This document shows, piece after piece, positions 11,206 to 24,349 of a stretch of 64,000 nucleotides of DNA; positions within the stretch are counted from its first letter, which is position 1, and each line of letters opens with the position of its first letter. The notes beneath the pieces are model-generated. The model saw only the letters and a list, made by a program, of their open reading frames with translations, was not told the origin of the DNA and made no database searches. This DNA is from Trichoplax adhaerens (Eukaryota; Placozoa; Uniplacotomia; Trichoplacea; Trichoplacidae): assembly GCF_000150275.1 (NCBI RefSeq), contig NW_002060944.1:5157080-5221079 (forward strand), given 5' to 3'. The position numbers and the translations under genes were made by a program.

Positions 11206-13377
11206 TTATTTAACATGTTGATACCAAGAGCTAATGTCGTTCGCCAGAGCCTTTTTTTTTTGGAAAACGTCTTGAAGAAATTGCGACCATTCATATTTTG
11301 TTAATGGCTTAAAAAATGGATCTTCCGCTTGATTGACAGTATCTGGTAACTTTCTCTCTTCATCTATGGACTGTATATTGGTTGTATTGTTACCTGAATC
11401 AGTGCCACTGCCTTGACTAGTAGGAGGAGTATGATATTCATATTTATCTCGATCTGTCTCAAAGGAATTCATTATTTCATCGTCACTTTTATTATCCTTA
11501 TTTTTATTTTTCTGCGGTGGCTTGTTGACACCCTCAGCAACAGTTAATTCATCAATATGTACGGGTGCGATTCCATCACTAGCCCCGCCATTAGAGATTA
11601 CGCTATCGTCGAATTCTTGACACGTCGATTTCTGCGATGGTGATTGAGATATCGGATCGACACGATGACTCTCTTTCTTCGGCATTAATCCTTCCGAAGT
11701 ATCATTATTTGAAGAAGTCTTGCTACTATCCAGTAGTATAAGTGTTCGCCCTATTCCACTAACGTTTTCATCGCCATCATAATTATCGAAATGATCTATA
11801 TTACTACAATGACTCTTTTGCGATGATTGAGTAATATTTACATCTGTTTTATCGTCACCTTGAGGTGCATCGTCGATATTTATATCTGTTTCCGTGTCAG
11901 TAAATAATACTGTTGTTACATTATGAGGGCAAGGAACAGAAGCTAATTCGATACTTTCTTGACTATTTATAATGCTAGGTTTAGATTGATCGGTAATATT
12001 ATTAACATTTCTATCCGGTGTGACTGCAGCTGAGCTTTTCGTCTTAACAGAAGCTTCATCTAGCAGTGCATAGTTGAGGAGGATATCATCTTCGTTCTTC
12101 GTTTTTGTAGTCTCGTCTATTTGTTTGTCTACCTCAGTCTTTTGACCATTTGTTTCATCTGTTGATGATGTAACATTGCCACTACAACCATCATCTTGTG
12201 TCTCTTGTTGATACTCAATCCTGCCATGTTTGGCTCTTTTTTTAATATTGCTTTTGCTATATTTCCTTTTCAATGTGTTACGATTGTCGTTGGAATTTCT
12301 TAAATCTTGCACGAGTTGACCGGCTTGATTATAGCCATACATAAATTGTGCAACACTAACAGGTACAGTAAAAGCTCGAGGCTGAGCTTGATCACAAAAT
12401 TCCTTGAAACATGTCATATCATTCCAACTTTCACCTAGTGCAGTATCAGCAATATGATGAATAATGGGTGTAATACGACATGGCTTTACAACACTAACAA
12501 ATTGTCTTAATTCATTATAGTTGGAATGATCTGAATAATGGACGACATAGATGCGTTTATCAAGAATAGGAGGTCGATCTTGATAAATATATAATGCTGT
12601 TGGTATAATCGCTATAGTTGGACCAGATTGTTGATTCCATCTTTCAATAGTAGAATCAGTAATTTCATTTTTATACTTGACTATAATTCTGCCCATATCC
12701 ATTTGATCGGTGAAAACGTTTAAACAGCCTAATAAATTTAACCGTTGCATTCGTTTAGAATCAACAACAATCATGGTTTGCAATTTCACAGCTAATTGCT
12801 CTAATAATTTTTCTTTACCAAGATGTGTGAGACCGATAATAACGTTCGAAGTAGGATTTTGTTGGATAATATTCAAGATGATTTGAAAAGCATCATGACG
12901 TGTAGGAAATTGTGCTTTAGGATTGCAATAAGTATTATCTAAGAATAATTGATCGACCTGTTTAGATTGCGGAAAGCCAGGTTGTAAATGTAATTGGTCA
13001 TCATAGCGAAAATCACCAGTATACAAGATACAGCCAAAATAGCCTTCAAAGAGAAACATGACTGCACCCGGGCAATGATTTGCATCTAAAAGAGTAACCG
13101 ACATGGTTTCACAACCCATCTCATCGACAGGTATAACATGAGGTTGGCCAGTTTGTAGTGATACGACTAGGTCAGATCGGATTGACATTTCATGAATTAA
13201 TAACGAAGCAGTGATTTCAGAGCAATAGATTTTCAACGACCATGATGAATTAAGCCCTTCCATATGATCTGCATGATAATGTGAGAGGAAAAAGAGCTTG
13301 CTTTGGTTGCATTGGCGTTCCCGCCAATAATCAATGGCGATAGGAGTGTCTGGGATTAGGACGCCGTTTCCAATCAT
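11206..13377 (-). CDS. DCLRE1B: Apollo/SNM1B-type 5' exonuclease (metallo-beta-lactamase/beta-CASP), single exon, 723 aa
   Basis: Apollo is a 5'-3' DNA exonuclease of the SNM1 family that processes telomere ends and interstrand crosslinks. The protein opens GVLIPDTPIAIDYW, the Apollo-specific N-terminus. The metal-binding HxHxDH motif (HYHADH) is at residues 33-38, the ANHCPG motif with His101 follows, and YTGDF with Asp122 comes next. The beta-CASP part contains a YSDHSNYNEL motif near residue 285. These are the metal ligands expected of an active enzyme. After about residue 370 the chain becomes a long Ser/Thr/Asp/Asn-rich, probably disordered tail ending in a Lys-rich helix-like segment. 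The tail is longer than in vertebrate Apollo. The whole frame is uninterrupted, unlike the intron-rich neighbours. The start is the first Met that gives the conserved N-terminus. Apollo fits better than Artemis or SNM1A because of that N-terminus and the compact catalytic core. Confidence 0.93.
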   Translation of the reverse strand: MIGNGVLIPDTPIAIDYWRERQCNQSKLFFLSHYHADHMEGLNSSWSLKIYCSEITASLLIHEMSIRSDLVVSLQTGQPHVIPVDEMGCETMSVTLLDANHCPGAVMFLFEGYFGCILYTGDFRYDDQLHLQPGFPQSKQVDQLFLDNTYCNPKAQFPTRHDAFQIILNIIQQNPTSNVIIGLTHLGKEKLLEQLAVKLQTMIVVDSKRMQRLNLLGCLNVFTDQMDMGRIIVKYKNEITDSTIERWNQQSGPTIAIIPTALYIYQDRPPILDKRIYVVHYSDHSNYNELRQFVSVVKPCRITPIIHHIADTALGESWNDMTCFKEFCDQAQPRAFTVPVSVAQFMYGYNQAGQLVQDLRNSNDNRNTLKRKYSKSNIKKRAKHGRIEYQQETQDDGCSGNVTSSTDETNGQKTEVDKQIDETTKTKNEDDILLNYALLDEASVKTKSSAAVTPDRNVNNITDQSKPSIINSQESIELASVPCPHNVTTVLFTDTETDINIDDAPQGDDKTDVNITQSSQKSHCSNIDHFDNYDGDENVSGIGRTLILLDSSKTSSNNDTSEGLMPKKESHRVDPISQSPSQKSTCQEFDDSVISNGGASDGIAPVHIDELTVAEGVNKPPQKNKNKDNKSDDEIMNSFETDRDKYEYHTPPTSQGSGTDSGNNTTNIQSIDEERKLPDTVNQAEDPFFKPLTKYEWSQFLQDVFQKKKALANDISSWYQHVK

Positions 13378-15278
13378 CTTTAGCAGATAGAAGCGACTAT
13401 TTACATGTAGAATCGATAACTATGATGATAAAGAATCCATAGAATAGATTGGTTTGCTTTGCAAGATGTTGGATGTTGCAGCAGCTGGATCGACCTCAAA
13501 GCTCTACCTACCTTGCTGTCTGCAACTACTGTCAATGACGTTCCTCGCAGTCAAAGTACGCAAAAATGTCCCAACTCTCATACTGTAGTTGTTAGCTTCT
13601 ACCGTTCCCCTGGCTATGACCAAATCTCCAATCTCGCCAATTTACTAGTACAGTATAGCGAATGCTACTGCTCCATTCTGACTATAAAATAATAAGGAAA
13701 TGATATAATACTTAAAGGAAAGAATTCAACTGCTTGCTATTTCGTTGATGCAGAAGCTAAAGCTAGCATGCATTCGCTCCATTAACAAGCGCAAAACTAG
13801 TCTACACTATTGCAAACAAGGCGTTGGAATTACAGCAGTTGGAACGCTGTTGTGCAAAGGGTTTTTGGCGTTCGCCTCACTGCACCGCCATTGGCTCACT
13901 ACAGCAGTTGAATAACGAAATGTTAATCAACTGTTAATGTATAACCTATCCATCAGAAAAGACCAAAGTCAGGCCGATAGAGGTAAATAAATAATAAAAA
14001 AACAGAGATTTTTTGCACCGAGGCTACAGTGATGTAGCAGCGGTGAGTAGGACAGTATAGCATTGCAGTTGTTAAGCTTATTTCTGCGGAGTAGCTTTGC
14101 ACGTAGAGTATGTAATCAGCGAGGTTGCTGAGCTAATTTAAAAAGGGCCAATCTACCTAATGCCGAACGGTACGATAAGTGTTATGCCCAAGGCATGAGT
14201 AGTACAGCATCGCAGTATCTATTCTAGTAGTGCTGTGCTGTTCAACATTAATTCTAAAGCCAATGATATACTCTAGAGAGTAGAGAGATTCAGTTTGGAT
14301 TGCAACTCGATTGCCATGTCTGCAAAGCAGTTTATTGGCTTGTACTGTCTACAAAAGAGTAAACTACAATATTGCCACACTAGACAGCATCGCAATTTCT
14401 CTTCTGTACTGTAGTAAAGGCACTCAACAAGGTCTCTCTTACCCTAGAAATAGTTGAACACTGAACAGCACAGTGCTGTACTGCAATTGGCAGAGGTCTT
14501 GTAAGCAGTGGTTCCTGTACAGTGCACAGCAGTTTTGTCAGCTGGAAGAGGCTATACCTAATCTACCTAACGTGCAGCAACATCTACATTATGAAGTAAG
14601 TGATGCAGCTCTGCCAATAAACTGCAAAAAGTCGACAGATATGACAGTCAACAGCAATGCATGCATGCATGCACGCATCATCACTTCTACAATCAAGGTA
14701 ACTTCGCCTAGGTGATTCTTTCCATGCATGACAGTTTGGTAAACAAGGCGAGCTTGGCTGCAGTAGACCAGACTACCAGTAGTAGCTTGAGATTAGCAAA
14801 CTCTTAAACTTTTAATCAACAAATTATAATATCTTTCACTAGCCACACTTAACCATTATTTTAATATACTAATAGTGAGTATTTTACTAGAAGATCGACG
14901 CTGAAATCTAACCTGTAATAGATCGCCAGCACAGTACTACGAATCGCAAGTACCGCCATTACAGTAGGTCTTCCTAGAACATTTCGTTGTGGTGAAACTC
15001 TTTCTCTTAAAAGTTGGTATGGAACAGTACTTACTATAGCCATGGCTACACTTCTTAATTGAGTTGGCAATGGCTCCATGAGATATTAAAATCCTTCTTG
15101 ATGAATCATCCTTACTGCCTAGAACTGTTAGTGTCCTTCATTATAGCGATAGTTCAGTAATTTAAAAAGTTGTTGCTCAATTACTTATTGAGGAAAGAAC
15201 GCAAAGAACATCCCATCAGCGAATCTCCGAATAAGAGCATCCACTAGTGCTTGATATCAGCTCTCATACCCCGTAGAT
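13378..15278. repeat. Intergenic region with degenerate CAGCAT/CTGTAC-rich repeats
   Basis: Short words recur with variation: ACAGTATAGCATTGCAGT near 14055, ACAGCATCGCAGT near 14211, ACAGCATCGCAATTTCT near 14383, ACAGCACAGTGCTGTACTGC near 14465, and an AATCTACCTAA word near 14150 and 14556. A (ATGC)n run lies at about 14658-14676. The base composition is less AT-rich than the flanks. Several open frames of 70-80 codons exist, but none looks like a known protein or shows splice support. The end near 15278 should contain the CMTR2 promoter. Confidence 0.45.
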
Positions 15279-18200
15279 ATGGCCAAATCTCACACTGTTA
15301 TTGGCAATTGTTTTACCAAAGAATTTACTTTAAAATCCAATCATGACAATTTGTATAATTTACTAACACTAGACTGCGATAAAATATTTACAACTGCTTC
15401 TTGGTCGCTTGATCAATTCTCGAAGTTAGAAAAGGAATTGAATGAGATTAAGTCACGTTTAAATGATTATGATATCAAAGTCTGGCAGCAACACACATCA
15501 TATACTAACTTAGCCCATGATATTGTCTTCCAGTTAAAGCAGCAATGCTATCCTGAGCTGTGCACGCAAGCTTGGGCTAAGTTTTATGAGATTTTGCATC
15601 GCTGCAATATTGATCAACGCTTAAATTTACAACAATGGTCTGATGATCTAGATTTATCACAGATACCTTTAAGCTCATTGCATTTATGTGAAGGTCCAGG
15701 TGCTTTCATGACCAGCTTCAATCATTACCTTAAGTCGCATTATCCGCATTTACCTTGGCAATGGCTTGCAATGACATTAAATCCGTACTATGAAGGGAAT
15801 AAAGATGGTAGCACTATCACTGACAATCGACTCATTTCCAAAACTTTATCACATTGGAACTTTGGTCGAGACAATTCCGGCAATATATTGCATCGTCACA
15901 ATATGACTTTTCTGGTTGAGTCATTAAGTCAATGGCCATCTATACGTTTGGTAAGAGATCGATAGTCTTCATGCTTCTTTACCAAACTACCTTGCAATAG
16001 ATAATTATATAATTTTATCGATGAACCTCTATGAATAAATTCCTAGAGATAACAGCTATTCATATAAGAGATTAAAATAGATATAATAACATATACCTTG
16101 CACTACAATATACTGTATATATACAATCAGGAAATACTTTCATGAATTATACTATGTTTGAGTGACACCTATAATTGAATAAAACACATTATTTGCTAAA
16201 TTTAAGTTGCTAAAAGCGTATTAATTCTTCTTTTTGGATTACTGTATTTCAGGTAACTGCTGATGGAAGTATTGATTGTTCTGATCGTCCAGGACAGCAA
16301 GAGGCTATTGTATCTCCAATTCTTTACTGTGAAACATTAACCGCATTAAGAATATTAACTAAAGATGGGGTTTACGTATTGAAAATGTTTACGTCGTTCC
16401 AACATCGTTCAATATGCTTAATTTATTTGCTATTAAATGTATTTCAAGAGGTATAAATATTTCAATGTTTTCATTCATACAACTGTTATCAACATCGAAT
16501 CTAATGCTTATTTATTTGACTAACTTTTTTATGCTAATGGTAAATTACTCTTGATCAGGTTAAAGCTATTAAACCTTCATGTAGTAAGAGCGGCAACTCT
16601 GAAGTTTACATAATTTGCATCGGATACATTGGTTTTAACGCTATACCAAAGCAATTTTGGGATAACTTATGTGCTAATTATGGTAATTACAAGTAGTACA
16701 CATCGTTTATTTTACGAGTATGCAAGGATTTATAAACTGTTACTCTTGCATTCTATAGGGCTTGAAGACAGATGTATTTCACTCTTTCCTCTAGACTATA
16801 TACCAGTACCTATTATTGATAAAATATACACTTTTTGCCAGTATTTTTCAACTCTACAGGTACGTTGTGTGATAGATTTTTTATACTCTGGCATATCTTC
16901 GACAATATCGCGTTCGCCAGTAGTTTTCAATAATAAATAAATGAATCAAGGGATGTTTAACGCAGGAAATTTTTATTCTTAGTTTAGAAACAAAGTTAAT
17001 GATAGCGTAAAAGTATTTTACTATTAACGTAGATAATACTATTAAATATGTAAGCTCACTGTATCTATTAAGTAATTAAATCAACCCTAGTAAACAGTAA
17101 ATTATCTATTAATAATTATATAATTTATAATTGCTTACGACACGGATATAAAAATATTCCTTTGCTATACTCGTTCTTATTTGGATAATTTCAAATAATG
17201 ATAGATTGATGCTATTCAGCGAAATATCCGACTGTTTGATACGTTAAATAAGTCAAACAGAAAATTTATTAGCAAGGTATCATACATCATTTGTTACATT
17301 TGCACAATAAATTATACCGTTTTATTTTATAAATAACCTAAGCTGCACAGTTTTATAATACACGTATTATAGGCTAAAAAGGCAATAGCGAAAGAATATA
17401 TTACAAGGTATCAAGTTTACGAAATTCAGCCTGAAAAAAAGATTGTATCCTCGGTAGACGTGGTAAAGAAAAATAAATGATCATTTCGCCCGCTTGATTC
17501 GCTAGTACATTTTTATATTAGGCATAAATGAAAGTGATTTGAATATTTCTTAAGTTCTGCTTTTCTTGATTAAAGAATCTAAGCAGAAGAGACGATAAAT
17601 TTAAGAGCATCGGATCAAAGGCCGGTAGTTTTAACCAACGTGTTGGCCAAACAAAGAGAAAATGGTCAGAATCGGTTAATGATTATAATATTCCCGAATT
17701 ACTGAAAATTGAGACAGGTACATTTGTTGTGCTATTTAAGCTACCAACTTAAAGGACTTTTATTAATAAATTATGATTTTTCCCCCAGCTCCTTGCTCTA
17801 GTCGGTTCCCACGGAATAGAATATTTCGAGAAGAAATTTGTAATTTACAGTGGCTTCATGTATGCAAGAGATAATTAGCGATTTCAGCTACTTGAAAATA
17901 TTTTAACCTTAAGGAAGTAATTAATTTTAAATCACAAAACTTATGCTAAATTTTTTGTAAATCAAAGTGTAATGACACGTTAATTGAAACTGAAAACTGG
18001 ACAAGAACTTACGGTTTCTATCCTGCCGAGGTCCATTCTCGCTAAATGATTTTAATTCATACTGTTTAACAGTGCTACAAGCACGTAAATTCAATCTTTC
18101 TGAAGGATATTTTACACTTTAATAGATATGCAATTCATGCTTCGCTTCCAACGAGCTATTACTTGATGTCATGTCTGTACGCCAAGAACAGTCAAGACAC

Positions 18201-19986
18201 AAACAGGAAATTAAGGTACGGAGATTAATATAGTCTTGATATAAGGAGTAGCACAATATCAGCATTGCAAATAAGTCATCAGTTTTATCGAGCGTAACAG
18301 TATTCTAGAATACGTAAATACTGACTCTTTACTTGTCTATGATTCTAATACTTTCCTTGATACGAAATATGACTTCAACGATTACATCTGAATTATAATT
18401 AGCTCAGTAGATTGCGTCATCAAGTAATTACAGTAATAGGAGTAGCTACTATCTTGAAAATTGACGAGTGTAAACGATTAATCTACAGGTCACTGAATAA
18501 ATTAGATTCGAAAGTATAAATCAAACTCGTAATTTAGGTTGCGTAGTTACAAATATAACTGCTTAATAAGAATTGATCATTCATCAATACTATATTTATT
18601 AATATTCAGACAATAGACAATTATCAGAACCATTCTTTAAGCCCAACATTTTACAGCAACAGCTGCTACAAAAGTATAGCTGATATATTATTGTCAGTTA
18701 CGAAAACTGGCAATCAGGCAAAGTACGTAGTGTTATCAGGTAAAGTCCAACATATCCTTTCGAATATTTGTAATCAATCTGGAGTGAGCGACGACCAGGT
18801 AAGTTTATCCTCGATATCACAATTTACATCATGAGTTTGAGATCCTCTTAAGTTTAATTAATTATCGATTCTTTGTACCTCACCTAGGTCAAAGTTATAA
18901 CAACCAGCAATGAATCTGCACCTTGTTCCACATATTTTGCCATATCTTCCACATCCGAACTTATTAGCAGTTTTGATTCCTGTGAAAGGTAAAAAAGTTT
19001 GAACATTGTTAAATGATGCAGCATACAGGAATAATTTGATAGCACTGATACTGTCCATCTACTTTTTGAAATACGTATATTTTAGCTAGATAGTATATTA
19101 ATTTAGTTTAATATTATTATACATTAATTAGATATATACAAGAAACTTTCAAGGCTGTAGATATTGTATTCGCAGACTTTCATCCAGAATCAATCAAAGA
19201 GAGAGCTTCACAAACAAGCCATAATAAGTTAATTTTATCCGAAGTACTACTTGCTTGCAAGGTAAGATCAGTTCCGTTAAATTTTTACATTGATTAAAAA
19301 TTGTGTAATGATATGCGATAATATTTTCTCGATAGGTATTGGCAATGAATGGTCACCTTATATTAACTGTTGGCGATTTACTGAGTCGTTTCCAGTGCAG
19401 TGTTGTATATATGCTTCACGTTTTTTTCAACAAGGTATCGTATATATACACGGTTTTGTTGTTAGTAATCTACAAGATACTAATCGTGGCATGGATATGA
19501 TACTGTCCTATAGGTGTCTATACTACATTCGATTGATGATCAAATTCGCTGCAAAACTATTATCTGTTGCGGATATCGTGGACCTGACACCTTGGCTCAA
19601 GCGATTAGTGTAATGTGCCGCTTAATTTCACTTAAATTTTTTGGTAATTCCTTCAATTCTATATTAGCTACAATTTACGTCTTGGTACTTCATTTATAGC
19701 ATTTGCAGCAGACGCTTAGCATGGTATCAATATTACGTCACGATGAAGATGGTACCAATGAAGTTGATCTTCTTTGCTTTGTGCCGATATCATTGCTAAC
19801 TGACGAAGGTAGGAACTGTTATAAAAATTAGAATTACATTATTCACAGTTTCAGCAATAATAGCTTTCGTAATACCAGATGCGATTTCAACTATCTTTCA
19901 TAGGATCAGAGTTTTATAGATATATATATGAAATTAATAATCGCAGTCTGGGATTTGAACTTGCTGTTCGAGCAAATAAAAAGTAG
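15279..19986 (+). CDS. CMTR2: Cap-specific mRNA 2'-O-methyltransferase 2 (cap-2), about 16 exons
   Basis: CMTR2 methylates the ribose 2'-O of the second transcribed nucleotide of capped RNA, using SAM. The large first exon (15279-15950, 224 codons) has CTQAWAKF with the catalytic Lys101 and the SAM-binding LHLCEGPGAF at about 135-143. Exon 2 (16253-16450) supplies VTADGS with Asp228 and YVLKMF with Lys268, completing the K-D-K catalytic set. Exons follow at about 16560-16681 (KSGNSEVYI), 16760-16859, 17363-17451, 17576-17717, 17790-17856, 18089-18220, 18655-18798, 18888-18990, 19034-19073, 19154-19261, 19336-19435, 19513-19609, 19699-19809 and 19903-19986. The splice phases agree through the 3' half. 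The C-terminal part aligns to the catalytically inactive second methyltransferase-like domain. The protein is about 770 aa, equal to human CMTR2. The small exon near 19034 is the least certain. Identity is confident. Confidence 0.9.
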
Positions 19987-21862
19987 GCCACTCTCTGTGT
20001 TAATATGTGAAAGGCTAACATAATTCCATTGGATGATTTCGGACGTTTCGATATCACAGCTATGGACAAAAGCTGATGGTTTAAGTACCGTAACAGAAAT
20101 TAGAGGTAGCGTGGATTTTTACAATTTGCAAATGATTGACTTGAATTTGCTCCAATGTTTAAGTGCATTACTATCTTAAATTAATGTATTATAAATAGGA
20201 TTACAGCATTTGTCAAGAATAATAGCATATACTGTGGTATCCCAGGTAGCTCTCATATTAGATGCAATCACTTAGCTGCTGAAGTATTTAGAAACTTGAT
20301 CTATGATGAAGTTTGATTATTAGCTGAAGTAACTGATACTATTCGACATTATAGTTCATGTTTTTATTAGATGGATATATACAGTGAATCCACTCTAGAC
20401 TACTTGTATCATTGCAGCTATACATCTGTGACAGTTTTAAATTGTCAGCATCTCTTTAACGCCAGTTTTAGATGTTTTCATAAATTAATTATTCATATGT
20501 AACTGCTTAGAGGCAAATAATTTTCGTATTTTACTGTATTGAAACATAGGCGACTAGCTGTGTTATTATTGTTTGTGCTATAGTTTATTCTACAGTACCC
20601 GCCGCATGTGTAATAAAATGCTTCTCATGAACTGCCAAGCCTGTAACTGTAAATATACAATATGCTAATACGGCATGTAGCCTTGATTATATTGTCATAA
20701 TTGCAAGGATAATTATCCGACGAATTTTGCTTAAAAGTAATCAAATTTATAGTTGAAACAATTTAAAAGTCTTAAATGGTTTTATTTTGTGTCAGTATCG
20801 CTACGTTATTGACAGTGTAGATTGAAATATTGTAATTTTTGCGATTAGGAAATATTACGACAATGGTAGGTTACCAAAGCTACAACCGATAATATTTTTG
20901 ATATCATTTGATTGTTAACTCTATAATTTATTTTTTACATCATAATAAATGCTAGTGGCAAATGAATACCCTACTCAAAAATCATAGCATTTTGGTAACC
21001 GCTATTGCAGCATATAGGGCAACGAAAAGAATTAAATATAATTAACAATTAATTACAGTCAGCTTAGGCGATTCAATCCATATGAAACTGTCAATTTTAG
21101 GAATAATCTAAAATAAAAAATCATAAATTAAAGGGTAACCATAAAAAGTCCTGTCGTGAGATGAATTAATATAAAAGCACAGTTGTATTTAGAATACAAT
21201 ATCAAGACTTAGTCGGTTAATAATAACGTTTAAGCATGAAAACATAAAGCATAATATATATGTATTTACAAATCAATGCGCAGAATTATTATGATAAAGA
21301 TAGAAGGACACTGTACATTGTTATCCAATATGCATGTCTAACAAGACTAGCTATCGGAGAATGTTAATTGAACTGAAAGGCGACTATTTTCTATTTGATT
21401 CAATTCCTAGGGGTAATTAATTAATTGATAACATCATTGAGATTTATACAAATCTCAGCATCTATTACACTAAAACAATAATAAACTCTTCGTCCGGATT
21501 AAGATGAGCAACTGAGCATGCAAAAGGTGCCCAATTGCTGTATTTGCTGACCATAGATAACAATCGCGGCATCAGTTTATAACTTTACAGAAATGAAAAT
21601 ATAGTATCGGTCTTGATTTATATCCATGATAAGCTAAATCTTTAAGATATGAACGCCAGATGTATTGAATTGTTAACTGACTAATTAAGCTAGCAAGAAA
21701 AAGGCAATTCTTTGTTCTTCAATATAGTACTAGTTAAAAGAGTTATATTGGTTCCATCTTTGATGCAACGAAGGAAATAGCATCTAGGGTTATGAACATC
21801 TATACACACTCTACAGTATGGCATTGGCTGATTTCCAGTTCGCTTGATGCTAGGCAAATTCT
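19987..21862. other. Convergent intergenic region between CMTR2 and the next minus-strand gene
   Basis: This holds the 3' ends of two converging genes. Around 20200-20330 (plus) there are short stretches without stops, but they break quickly and show no family resemblance. They may be a decayed exon or chance. Nothing else is recognised. Confidence 0.35.
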
Positions 21863-24349
21863 TTAAGATATCATTGCTGATGGTATATCTCGATAGATTA
21901 AAGTTATTTTGTTGATACGATTGCGATTATTAACTTTAGTTATCATTTGCACGGGAGCCGCTGGCTTTGAATGCTTGTAACTATCCATTAATTGACGAGG
22001 CGTAGCATTGGTCGTGCCATTAATGCTCGTTGGAATTGCAGCTTGTAATCCGTTAGGCGGGTACTTATTTTTAGCTTGTAGTGCAGTTTTGGTAATAGAC
22101 TTAAAGTGATTACTGCTATTGCGTAGTTGATTCCTTTTACTCAGTGGTCGAAAGTAACCTGTGCTAACAGCTGCAGCTGATGGGATAGATTTAACATTAT
22201 ATTTAGGATTTCCTTGCGATCTTGCATGTTGCATACTATCATTTGAGGCATTAGTAGAGAGTGGTTGTCTAAATTTCTTCCAGAAAGTGGCCCCCTACGT
22301 TAATGGTAGATGAAAAATTAGTATAAACTTCAGATCCCCTTGGTATGATAGGAGTTGATAGATATGACATGAAAATACGAGTATTCTACTAAGGAGTAAT
22401 GATAATTTACAAATATTAGAGGAAATTACATATGTATTTAATATATGAAGCAAAAGACGAGAGTAGATAAATGTCTGGTCTAGTAATATTCAATAAACTT
22501 TACTAAACGGCATTTGATTCGAACTTGACAGTTCTAGTATAGCTTATAATATTATAGAACTGATCAATTTTATAAGTTGATGAAGAATAGAGAAATCAGA
22601 ATGGAATCAGCCGAAGATTGTTTATGTGACCAAGTCCCATTTCCTTACCCTTTTATCCGGTTGCTCGTGATCATGAGCCGTTTCATCAAATGATTCGTTA
22701 ATAATCACGTCACTGTTACATAATAACATTAAAAAATAGAAATAGCGTTAATATCACTCCATTTTAATATATAAACATTACACAATATTATATAATAATA
22801 ACAACAAATATATATTAATAAATTGAGCTAACTGTAAATTTTAATGGCTAATTAAAGTATCGACATGGAACGGGAAGAACTACTTATATAGTAATTACAA
22901 ATAGTAAATATGAAAAGTATGAAAATATCCTTTTGTTAATATATCAACAAAAATATTTTGAGTCTATCTTAATTTCATTTTTTAGTTGAGTTTATTCGCT
23001 AATCTAAAAATATTTGTTTCTAATATAATTGCATGTAAGATTACTCTTAAGTTGAATGAAATGGTTATTTACATCGTACATGATTACTCATAGATGTTCA
23101 ACCTTAATGAATATTGCGGATTGGTTAGCATAAAAATCACTCTCCAAAAAGCTCAGTTTATGTGATTGAGATCGAGATATTAAAAAAAGTTATTATTTCA
23201 GTGTACCCAAAATAATTAATCAGTTTGTATCCATCATTATCCTAACTCAGCTATCATTGAGGCAGGGATGTAACAGATAGCGATTAAAACTTGAAAAAAT
23301 TGATTTCTACTATAGAACTGGGCGATAGTAGTTTCACCTCTCATAGCATGTTTACTACAATAATTATCACAAGAACTAGATCCTACGAATTTACGAGCCA
23401 GAATGAATTAGGGGTAAGACAAAATATTATATTTGCCACTTGGAATCACACTGTTCAGCACTCCATATTTGAATAGATGTAAAGTCGAATAAATTAGATA
23501 AAATAATTAAACTGACAATTGGAGATGATTAAATACCGTAAGAAACTTAGTCAAAACTTTTACTGCTTAAACTAGCAGTCAAATATCTTATACTGCTACT
23601 ACTATAAAATCTCAGAAGCAGAGATGGAATAGATACCGTAATATTTAAAGCGAATCAGAACTGTAATAATTATCATGTGCTATTTTTGAAATTGCAGCGC
23701 AATTACTGTAACGGTTGGACGATAAACTTGTTTTCTTAAATTGGAGCATGAGATGGAGGAAATCACTACCTAAAAAAAGTTATAACGATCTCGAAAAAGT
23801 GACTTACTGTTGCTGATGTGGTGATGAGTTCCCATTTCGCTGCTTATACAATGCTAACTGATGTTCATAGGTACGCCTCTCTTTAGCTTGTTTTTGTGAA
23901 TCACAATCGTCATCCTGTTTTCTTAAAGTATTTTCATCATCCTGCTTAATTTCTAATCGATTTAAGCCAATAGTATGATTTTCACGATATTGTTCAATGT
24001 ATCTCTCACTTTGCTGGAAATGCTGAAATTTATAATCAATGCTTGGTTTGCTATTTAACCGATGAAATGGCAAATTATTGGCTGATGTTGATGATGACTT
24101 TTTACTGTGCTGGCTAGAAGGAGCAGAAAAAGCTGATTTATGACTGCTGCGTGGCTTATTTACTTCATGATATTGGGGTATCCAGCCATGTAAATCATTG
24201 GTTTTCTGATGGCGTGAAAATGTAGCATGATTATTTGTAACATAATCTCGGACTAAATTGTTTTCTCGTTCTTCGCTGTCTAATAAATTATTGACCAATT
24301 CTTGACAATTTTCTCCGAATGCGTGACACGGGCCATGCATGTTTAACAT
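21863..24349 (-). CDS. Unrecognised three-exon gene, 345 aa, Ser/Gln/Asn-rich protein
   Basis: Exon 1 (23808-24349) begins at an ATG preceded by an in-frame TAA 9 codons upstream and ends CA|GTAAGT. Exon 2 (22649-22712) encodes an acidic segment (SFDETAHDHEQPDKR) and ends AGG|GTAAGG. Exon 3 (21863-22294) runs to a TAA. The phases (2, then 0) match at both junctions, giving a 345-codon frame. The protein starts MLNMHGPCHAFGENCQELVN, followed by a Glu-rich helical stretch. A basic Ser/His/Gln-rich middle and a basic Pro/Asn/Lys-rich C-terminus follow. It has no signal peptide, membrane segment or catalytic motif that I can see. The only candidate folded part is the Cys-containing N-terminal 45 residues. 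I do not recognise the family. Codon use and splice sites support a real gene, probably of an intracellular, largely disordered protein. Confidence 0.7.

Noticed and set aside
14861-15079. A 72-codon minus-strand frame upstream of CMTR2 starting MEPLPTQLRSVAMAI
   Set aside because: It has a possible donor (CAG|GTTAGA) but no downstream exon or family match. It is too weak to list as a gene, though a divergent partner of CMTR2 is not excluded.
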